This document shows positions 32,054 to 39,900 of a stretch of DNA of 64,000 nucleotides, piece after piece (position 1 is the stretch's first letter; each line of letters opens with the position of its first letter). A model generated the notes under the pieces. The model was not told the origin of the DNA. It worked only from the letters and a program-made list of their open reading frames with translations, and made no database searches. The DNA is taken from contig JAIVFI010000006.1 of NCBI GenBank assembly GCA_025558095.1, positions 434,001-498,000 of the forward strand. The letters are read 5' to 3'. Position numbers and translations under genes: made by a program. Source of the DNA: Hyaloraphidium curvatum. Lineage: Eukaryota > Monoblepharomycota > Hyaloraphidiomycetes > Hyaloraphidiales > Hyaloraphidiaceae.

Positions 32054-35000
32054 ATGGTTCCCGTGCTTCTTCTCGGTAAGGAGACGCTTTTCCGATGGGG
32101 GCCTTTTGTCTGACACATCGATTAGGCGTGGCGCTGCTGTGGCACTTTCTCCTTCCAACTTCGGCGTCCCCCCTCGGCAGCCTTCACATCGGCGTCCCCA
32201 CCCCCATGCTCACGAACGCGACCCGGCTCCGCGGGCGGGCCGACTACACCGACACCCAACCGTCCGTCGGCGGGTCCTGCGGGAGCCACCTCGTCATGTG
32301 TGCCGATGGCCAGTGCGTGCCTAGCGGATGGACCTACTGCGGCGCGGCAGGGACCTGCCTCCGCCCGCGGTGGACCTGCTGCGGGGACGGATGGTGCTGT
32401 GCCGCCGTGGGCTGCGCCGCCGGGGGTTGCTCCTCGGAGGAGTACTGCCCGCACTCGCGGTGCGACGGATCCATCTCGGGACGGGGCTGCTGCATCGACA
32501 CGTCGACCGATCCTTTCAATTGCGGCCGGTGTGGCAACGTCTGTTCGATGCCGGCCAATGGATGGGCGTGGTGCGCCGGCGGTGAGCGGAACGACGCGGA
32601 ACGTCGGCTACTTGCTGATGGCTGAGCATGCCACAATCAGGGTCTTGCCGAATCGAATGCGCTTCGGGCTTCACGCAGAGGGGATCGAGCTGCGAAGAGA
32701 GGGATCCGTGCGACGGCGTGGATTGCGGTTCCTCTTCCTCGTGCTCATATGGTTCCTGCTCCTGTAACTCGGGCTACACTTCTCCGACGGGAGACGGGAG
32801 GAACTGCCGTCCCATCGACCTCTGCCAAGGTATCAACTGCGGACCATACTCGTCGTGCTATCGTGGGACCTGCAGCTGCAACTCCGGTTACACCTCGCCG
32901 TCTGGGGACGGCAAGAACTGCAGGCAGATCAATCCATGCGAGGGAGTCAGCTGCGGCGACTACTCATCGTGCTCGCAAGGCGCCTGCACCTGCAACTCCG
33001 GGTACACCTCTTCGTCGGGTGACGGAAAGAACTGCCTCCCCATCGATCTTTGCCAAGGCATCAACTGTGGCGACTACTCGTCGTGTTCGCGCGGAACCTG
33101 CACCTGCAATCCGAACTACTCTTCATCTACGGGCGACGGAAAGAACTGCCGTCCGATCGACCCCTGCGAGGGCGTTAACTGCGGCGACTACGCATCATGT
33201 TCGCAAGGCACCTGCACCTGCAATTCCCGGTACATTTCCCCATCGGGGGACGGCAAGAACTGCAGGCAGATCAACCCATGCGAGGGAGTCAACTGCGGCG
33301 ACCACTCATCGTGCTCGCAAGGCGCCTGCACCTGCAACTCCGGGTACACCTCTTCGTCGGGTGACGGAAAGAACTGCCTACCCATCGATCTTTGCCAAGG
33401 CATCAACTGCGGCGACTACTCGTCGTGCTCACGCGGAACCTGCACGTGCAATCCGAACTACGCGTCCTCGACCGGCGACGGAAAGAATTGTCAGCTGATT
33501 GACCCTTGCCGTGGAATAACCTGCCCCTCTGGCCAAGTGGTAAGATACAAAGTCCCCTGGGGGAGCCGCTGTTCCTTACCAGTGTCATCTTTACCAGTGC
33601 AACCAAGGTGCCTGCGTCTGCGCAACCGGCCTAACGTCCTGCGGTGGCAGCTGCATCGCTCTCGATTCCGACTCGCGCAACTGTGGCGCTTGCGGAACTG
33701 CTTGCCCCGACGGACAGTCGTGCTCACAGGGGCGTTGCGTCTGTCCCGGCGGCCTCACGAACTGCAACGGATTCTGCGTCTCGCTTGACTCGGACAGGAG
33801 CCATTGTGGCCGATGCGAGAACTCATGCCCTGTGGACTCGACGGGGTGTTCTTCCGGGGCGTGCCAGTTCCGGCCCACGTGCAGTGCAGGGCAGACCAAC
33901 TGCGGCAGCGAGAGCTCGCTCAACTGCGTGGCACTTGACTCGGATCTGCGGCACTGCGGAGCATGTGGGCGTTCCTGCCCGAGCGGACAGATTGTGAGTA
34001 CAATCGTCCTACTTTCTGGGAAGCTCTTTGTTTGACGACGATTTTGTCCCCCATCTAGTGCTCCTCTGGGACTTGCGGCTGCTCGAACGGGCTGACTGCG
34101 TGCGGATCGGCTTGCGTCGCTACGAGCTCGGACATCAATCACTGCGGACAATGCAACAGTGCTTGCGGATCGGGCGCTGTGGGCTGTACGAACGGTGTAT
34201 GTCAAGTTCCTGCCGCTCCGGCCCCACCTCCACCTCCGCCGCTGGCCAGCACTGCAACGATGTCAACGCCCTCGAGTGCTGCGTCAACTGCTGCGTCCGC
34301 AGCAGCCAAAAGCACGGCCGTGAACGGCGGCGCGACGTCAACTCTCTCGTCGACGATAACTCTGCATAGCGCGACGCTGCAGAGCACGACTGTGTCCTTT
34401 GCGAGCGCTCCATCTGCAATCGCTACCCCCGCCGGCTTCACTGTTCTGTCGCTCCCAGCCGGGACCAGAGTCTTTCTGGTCACGGGCTCGAGAGGCCTCT
34501 CGTGCGGCCCCAATTGTGTGTTGTTGGACGGATCCTCGGGGGAATACGCTGTGGCAGGGGTTCCAGGTTCGGCCGCCATCGGCCTCCGACGTGGATCGTC
34601 ATGCCTTCAAGTTCAGCTCGCCGGTGCTTCCTCAACCGTCGTGGAAGCAAGCTGTCCTAGCTTGATGTTGGCACAGCACAGGCGCCAGAACGGTCCGCAG
34701 CTCTTCCCGTACTGGGTTCTGTTCAACTCCTCCTCTGGCTCCATGATAGTGCTGAACGCCAACATGAATGTTTCGAGCGGCTGCCTGCAAGCCTCATCCG
34801 AGAGCATCGTCAGCTTGGGGTCGTGTTCCAGCGCAGCAGCAGCGCAATGGTCTGCGCCTTCGGTTGTCACCGCTGCCTCGACGGCTTCATCCTCGGGCAA
34901 CATCGGTGCGATCGTTGGCGGAGTTGTGGGTGGCATCGTTGCAATAGCTGCGGCAGTCGGTATCGGCTTCTACATGAAGCGGCGACGGCAAGCCGCTCAA

Positions 35001-36345
35001 GCGATGCTGCCGGCCAAGGCTCCTTCGCCGACAGGCAGATCGGTTTCCACCCTTGCAGACGACGATAGTTCCGATCATGATAAGAAGGTTCCTCTCGCTG
35101 GAGGTCTACCAGGACAGTATCCTGCATTGCCAGAAATGGTTGAGCCTACCGTGCCGGCTCCTGACGCCTTGACGAAGGAAGCGCCTGTGCAGCAGGAGCT
35201 GGCGAGTTCGAAGGTTTCCTCCGATGCAACGGCTGCGTCGAGGACCGCAACGAATCCAGGATCGGTCCCAGTCGTCACCGGACTGTCTGTAACGAACACA
35301 AACGTCGCATCCCCAGGCCCGCAGCGCTCTACAGGGAGCGGTGAAGGGGCCGTCAACATTCAAATCTCTCCGGCAGCTTCCAAGCTTCTCGTCTCCAAGG
35401 ATGACATTGCCATAGACAGGGAGAAGAGGCTCGGGGAAGGCGGCTTCGGGGTTGTGTACGTTGGCACGCTGCGGGGCTCAACCAAGGTCGCCGTCAAGAC
35501 AATCAAGGGCGATCTGGACGAGAAGGCCATGGCGGCGTTCGTGAAGGAGGTGGCAAATTGGGAAGGCCTCGTGCAACGGAATGGTGGGTGAGCAGGCAGT
35601 GGATCGTTTTACCAATGAGGCTGACCGCTTCCCAGTGCTCCCGCTCATGGCTTTCTGCGTGTCGCCGCCGATGATGGTGATGGACCTAATCGAGGAGGGC
35701 AATCTCCGCAAGTACCTCGGAGCTCGGGCCTGGGATCAGGCGCTCGGGCGACGTTTCCTCCACGACGTGGCATGCGGGATGGCTTACTTGCATTCGGCCG
35801 GGATCCTTCACGGCGATCTGAAAAGGTGACTGTGTCCGGGTGCCGCCCCTCGAACCTCGAGCTCAACGCATGCGTGCAGCCTCAATGTCCTCGTCGACGG
35901 CTCCCGCGCAGTCATCACGGACTTTGGCCTCAGCCGGGTCCGCGTCGAAGTCAGCAAGTCGACCCAGCGTACCGGGAACGGCCTGCAGGGGACCCCGGGA
36001 TTCGTCGCTCCTGAGGTGCTCTCCGGCGAGCCGATTCGGCCTCCGGCGGACGTGTACGCGTTCGCCATGACCTGCTACGAGGTCGTGAGCAGGGGCAAGT
36101 ACCCCTTTGAGGACATTCACAACGTGGCCGCGGTAAGCTGTTCGTCGGGTTCTGCGCCGCCCTCGCTGAATCGCAACGATCCGCAGATTGTATACCGCGT
36201 CGCAATCGACAAGATGAGACCTGAGCGGCCCCAAGGCGTCGCAGATGACTTGTGGGCTCTGATAGAGCGGGCCTGGCAGCACGATGCTGCGGCGCGCCCC
36301 GACTTTGTGCAGCTCGAGAACGAGCTTGCCAGAATGAGCATGTAG
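32054..36345 (+). CDS. receptor-like protein kinase with EGF-like repeats (TKL type)
   Basis: Eight exons (32054-32075, 32126-32581, 32641-33539, 33598-33993, 34059-35583, 35636-35825, 35880-36132, 36187-36345) join in frame to 1299 aa. The first intron makes a clean signal peptide, MVPVLLLGVALLWHFLLPTS. The ectodomain has Cys-rich modules with STDPFNCGRCGNVC and SDSRNCGACGTAC patterns, and between them seven 38-residue EGF-like repeats (about 181-447). A Ser/Thr-rich stalk and a globular part of unknown family lead to one membrane span (AIVGGVVGGIVAIAAAVGIG, about 873-897) and KRRRQ stop-transfer. The kinase domain (about 1040-1295) has LGEGGFGVVYVG, VAVK, HGDLKSLNVL in place of HRDxxxxN, DFGLS and GFVAPEVL. 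Catalytic Asp and Lys are present, so it is likely active. Ligand and pathway are unknown. Confidence 0.85.
32703..33539 (+). repeat. 114-bp tandem repeats encoding EGF-like units
   Basis: Seven complete units start at 32703, 32817, 32931, 33045, 33159, 33273 and 33387, and a truncated eighth starts at 33501. Each encodes 38 residues with six Cys in the pattern CxGxxCGxxSSCxxGxCxCN...GDGKNC. Units 3-4 and 6-7 are almost identical in DNA, giving a 342-bp higher-order period that points to duplication of a three-unit block. Confidence 0.9.
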
Positions 36346-36434
36346 AAGAGCCATGAATAGCAGTTTCAATATCTCTTCGTTCGGAAGTGCCTTCGGGCCT
36401 GACGCTAAAGTCGCAAGACGGTTTCGGAGGATAG

Positions 36435-37765
36435 GAGCACCGAGTCGGAGTACTTTGAATGTGTATTGGACGCCCCCGTACAGTCGCTTCACACCGGGCA
36501 GCCGGGGATCGCGCAGTTGGCACCGGGCGTGATCTGGCTTGGCTGCGACAGCCACTGGTGCGCGAACACGGTGATGTAGTACCCGGCGTCGCCGCACTGC
36601 GGGAAGGGCTGCGAGGAGCCCCTGGTCGTGTCCAGGCGGTAGACGGGGCTGGGCGCGGCGCACCGCGAGAGCTCCTCGTCGTAGGTTAAGTCCACGTGGC
36701 GCATGGGTGCGCAGCTGATGGCCAGGCCGAGGTTGTCGACGATGTACGACTGCGTCCAGACCTGCGGCGGGACGGCCTGGTACAGGAGCACGGCCTTGTC
36801 GGCATCCAGCTCCAGCTTGACGTAGCCCGTGACGGTCTGCTGCACGCCGCTGGCGTAGGCCTCGGCGTTGAGCACCATCTCGCCGGAGTAGTTGCCGGGC
36901 TTGAGCGGGCCGATCACGGGCAGGTGCGAGCCGCCGCGCACGGGGGCTTCGGGCGACGTGTGCCACGGCTGGCCGTCGAGGAACATGACCGAGTGCGAGG
37001 CGGAGCAGGCGTTGGGGTTGTTGGTCCCCAACGGGTGCGGGTTGGTCGGCCTGGGCGCGGGCGCCGAGGTGGTCGTGGCCGGGGGAGGGGCGGCGACGGA
37101 AAGCAGGGGCGCGCCGCTGACGGCCCCGTTCATCGCGTTCTCGTTTCCGCAGGTCTCGTTGGAGCCGGGGCCGCGGGGATCGGAGCACGGCGTGCAGTAT
37201 CCGGTCGCCGGGATCGCCGAGAGGGGCGTCGCGATGCCGGCGAAGCACATGCACTGCACGTAGCCGCCAAAGTCCATGATGGCCGAGTACTGCACTGCCT
37301 TGGACGCCGGGTAGTCGGCGCACCTGGCGTTGCACTCGGCGGCAGAGATGGAGTAGGTGCCGGTGGCGAACTGGTTGGCCGACGACGAGTAGCCCGGCAC
37401 GGCCTGCAGGTTGTAGCACGGCGGCGGGGTGGCGACCTGGCGGGCGTGGAAGCGCGACCGGAGGTGCTCTTTCGGGAGCAGGGCGGCGTCCGAGGCGGCG
37501 AAGGTGGCGGCGACGAGGGTCGCGAGGAGGATTGCGGTGCGTGCCATCGCTTCTGTTGCGGTTTCGGATTCGTTCGAGGTTGGATTGGTTGTTGGATTGC
37601 AGGTTCCGAGTGCTGCTGATGTCTATGGCCGTCCTCCGAGCCGGTTTATGTACCGAGCGACGGATTTTGGCGACGGTTCGTGGAATCTGGGGCGCGGTTT
37701 CCGTGGGGCACAGCACAGCCCGGCAGCCCCGTCGCAAGAACCCGGTTCTGGAGACTGGGTTTACG
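36435..37765. repeat. right arm of 1.3-kb inverted duplication
   Basis: Inverted copy of 24651-25975. It includes the whole second WSC-like gene and about 220 bp of its 5' flank, up to GGGTTTACG at 37757-37765 on the + strand. Differences are scattered substitutions plus small indels in the Pro/Thr linker. Confidence 0.9.
36489..37547 (-). CDS. secreted WSC-like Cys-rich protein, copy B
   Basis: 352-aa near-duplicate of the protein at 24870-25922, on the opposite strand. Signal peptide, WSC-like Cys pattern (CYNLQAVPGYSSSA, ECNARCADYP, QCMCF, YCTPCSD) and C-terminal domain are all intact. The copies differ mainly in the linker, where this one has SVAAPPPATTTSAP instead of VPISAAATTTSAP, plus about ten single substitutions such as HVDLTY for HVDFTY. 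Both frames are open, so both genes look functional. Its stop codon is 143 bp from that of the receptor-like kinase gene, tail to tail. Confidence 0.8.
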   Translation of the reverse strand: MARTAILLATLVAATFAASDAALLPKEHLRSRFHARQVATPPPCYNLQAVPGYSSSANQFATGTYSISAAECNARCADYPASKAVQYSAIMDFGGYVQCMCFAGIATPLSAIPATGYCTPCSDPRGPGSNETCGNENAMNGAVSGAPLLSVAAPPPATTTSAPAPRPTNPHPLGTNNPNACSASHSVMFLDGQPWHTSPEAPVRGGSHLPVIGPLKPGNYSGEMVLNAEAYASGVQQTVTGYVKLELDADKAVLLYQAVPPQVWTQSYIVDNLGLAISCAPMRHVDLTYDEELSRCAAPSPVYRLDTTRGSSQPFPQCGDAGYYITVFAHQWLSQPSQITPGANCAIPGCPV

Positions 37766-38099
37766 CGTAACCGACCCAACGAAATAGCACCCAACGAAGG
37801 CGACGGCAGCGGACCGTGACTCCATGAGGTTGGAAATCAGCGCGGCCCGGTCTACGACAAGTGTCCACCCGATCATCTGGGCTGAGAGAAGCCCACGGGC
37901 GGGAGCGAGATCGGGCGCTCCGGACGTGATTGGAAGAGTCAATTGCCCCAGCGTATCTACAGATCCATCCGTCCACCATCCACCCATACATCCGTACTGC
38001 CCATCCAGCAATCCACCATACCGATCCATTGCGAGTCTAGCGAACAAAAGTAGTCCTCGAACCAGCTCTCCTGTCCAGGCCCCGTCGTTCCTTGCCCTT
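37766..38099. other. intergenic beyond the right arm
   Basis: Unique sequence with a CCATCC-rich simple stretch (about 37963-38031). No gene seen. Confidence 0.5.
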
Positions 38100-38122
38100 C
38101 CCCCCCCCCCCCCCCCCCCCCC
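38100..38122. repeat. homopolymer of 23 C (G23 on the coding strand)
   Basis: Uninterrupted run of C on the + strand. It starts 11 bp beyond the stop codon of the minus-strand RING gene, so the mRNA would carry G23 in its 3' UTR. The exact length is unreliable in any assembly. Confidence 0.9.
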
Positions 38123-38133
38123 GCCTCCGGCCG

Positions 38134-39900
38134 TCAGCCCAACCAGAACATCAGCCCCACGCTCTCCCCCGCCCCCGCGGGCATCACCCCCACCCCGCCG
38201 TTCCCCACCGGCCCCACGACCGCCGGCACCGGCCCCCTCCAGCGGGTCCCCGGCGCCGCGCCCGAGGCCGCCTGCGACGCGAGGCCGGCGGCGGCGGGGT
38301 GGCCCAGCAGCGAGCGCAGGAGGGCGGGGAGGGGCGGCGCGTCGGGCGACGGAGGGGGGAAGTTCGGGGGGGTGAGGAGGCGGCGGCGGAGGGCGAAGCG
38401 GCGGCGCGGGGCGGCGGGGTCATCCGTGGTCGGGGTGGAGGGGATGCCGGCGGCGGCGAAAGGGGAGGGGGAGGAAGCCGCGGGCGTCGACGGGTCGTCG
38501 GTGCGTTCGGCGCGCTCGGCGCCCTCGGAGCGGCAGATCGGGCACGAGTTGACGTACCCCACGAGCCTGCGAGGAAGGAAGGTGGTCAGTGTGGATCTGA
38601 CGGAAGGAGGACGCACCAGAGAAACCCACCAGTTGTCCAGGCACCCGGCGTGGTACCCGTGGCGGCACTTGAGCACCCTCAGCCTGTCCCCCTCTGCGTA
38701 CGGCTCGAGGCAGATGGTGCACCTGTCCCCGGTCCCGCCCACAAGCCCCGCCGTGCGCAGCTTCACCTTGCCCTCGCCCTCGGCGGGCTCCTCGCCGGCC
38801 CGCGGCTCCTCCGCGAGCATCCCGTGCCCGTCCTCGGTGTGGAACAGGTAGCACGGCAGCCTTTCGACGTCGGTGCGCTCCGCGTTGCGCGGCTTGGCGG
38901 GGCCGAGGAGCTCCGAGAGCGCGAGGAGGGATTCGTACTCTGCCTGCGGGTCGCCGCCGCCGCGGGCGAGCGAGGCGAGCAGGGCGAGCAGGTTGGCGGG
39001 GTTGGGCAGGCGTGCGGCGGCGGCACGCGGGGGGGAGTCGGCGGCGGGCGGTTGCTCAGAGGGGGGCGGGCGGTCGTCTGGCTGGTCGGCCGGGGCGGCA
39101 CCCTGCGGGTGCGCGGCGGTGCTCTCGCCCTCGGCGGGCTGCACGTTCGAGGTGTCGACGACGGCGGCGGAGGGCGGTTCGGCGTCGCCGAGCAGGTTGG
39201 ATCCGCGGTGCACGGCCACGTGGCCCGAGATCACGTAGACGACGAAGGAGCGGTGCGGGCCGTCGTCGGGCGCCGAGGCTGCAGCAGCTGCGGCGGCGGC
39301 TGCGGCGGCGTCTGGCGGGCCCAGCGAGCCGGCAGCCTCCGTGTCCAGCAGCGAGGAGCCGGGCGCAGGGCCATCGCTCTGTGCAGCCTCCTCCCCGGAT
39401 CCCTCGCTCTGGGCGGCGGCGGGCAGCCCCTGCCTGCCCGCCGGCCGGATGCCGATGACGAGGATGGGCACCACGCGCGGCCGCTCCTCCTCGCCCAGCT
39501 GGCCCGGCGTGCCGGGCATGTCGTCCTCGTCCATTGCGGCGGGCGGCACCTCGTCGTGCGGGCGCGGCTCGGGGCCGGCGGGGGGCTGTGCCGGCGCCCC
39601 CAGGCCGAGGCCGCCCAGCGAGAAGCGGCGGCGCACGGCGTCCCAGAAGGAGCGCGGGCGCAGCGCGGGCGGCGGCCGCGGCGGGTCGCCCGAGTCGGAC
39701 GAGCGGCGGCGGCGGCGCGTGCCCAGCGTCGGCTCGCCCTCCCCGTCGGACCACGGCGACGGCGGCGAGAACGGGCCGGCGGGCGCTTCGGCCGGCGCGG
39801 CGGAGGGGGCGCCCTCCCGCGCAGACGGCGCCCCGCCCGCAGCCGCCGCGCCCCGCTCGCCCCGCAGGCGGTCCCGCGGCGTCGAGCTCGAGTTGCCCAT
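38134..39900 (-). CDS. RING-H2 E3 ubiquitin ligase, possible N-myristoylated
   Basis: 567 aa from exons 39900-38630 and 38566-38134. The intron splits the RING finger; after splicing it reads CTICLEPYAEGDRLRVLKC, HGYHAGCLDNW, then NSCPICR, giving a C3H2C3 (RING-H2) set of zinc ligands. The N-terminus MGNSSSTPRD fits an N-myristoylation signal, suggesting membrane attachment without a transmembrane segment. The rest is low complexity, with Pro/Ala/Glu-rich tracts, RRRRR and a run of about ten Ala. A conserved-looking strand FVVYVISGHVAVHRG lies before the RING. The intron is a multiple of three and free of stops, so retention would insert 21 residues into the RING. The substrate is unknown. 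Confidence 0.82.
   Translation of the reverse strand: MGNSSSTPRDRLRGERGAAAAGGAPSAREGAPSAAPAEAPAGPFSPPSPWSDGEGEPTLGTRRRRRSSDSGDPPRPPPALRPRSFWDAVRRRFSLGGLGLGAPAQPPAGPEPRPHDEVPPAAMDEDDMPGTPGQLGEEERPRVVPILVIGIRPAGRQGLPAAAQSEGSGEEAAQSDGPAPGSSLLDTEAAGSLGPPDAAAAAAAAAAASAPDDGPHRSFVVYVISGHVAVHRGSNLLGDAEPPSAAVVDTSNVQPAEGESTAAHPQGAAPADQPDDRPPPSEQPPAADSPPRAAAARLPNPANLLALLASLARGGGDPQAEYESLLALSELLGPAKPRNAERTDVERLPCYLFHTEDGHGMLAEEPRAGEEPAEGEGKVKLRTAGLVGGTGDRCTICLEPYAEGDRLRVLKCRHGYHAGCLDNWWVSLVRPPSVRSTLTTFLPRRLVGYVNSCPICRSEGAERAERTDDPSTPAASSPSPFAAAGIPSTPTTDDPAAPRRRFALRRRLLTPPNFPPPSPDAPPLPALLRSLLGHPAAAGLASQAASGAAPGTRWRGPVPAVVGPVGNGGVGVMPAGAGESVGLMFWLG

Noticed and set aside
24651-37765. Inverted arms as ends of a transposon or Maverick-type element
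   Set aside because: The arms contain an ordinary secreted-protein gene. There is no transposase, integrase or polymerase inside, and no target-site duplication could be recognised.
35863-37794. 643-residue minus-strand frame over WSC-like copy B and the kinase 3' end
   Set aside because: It is an out-of-frame shadow of the WSC-like gene (Arg/Gly-rich) and overlaps real kinase exons on the other strand.
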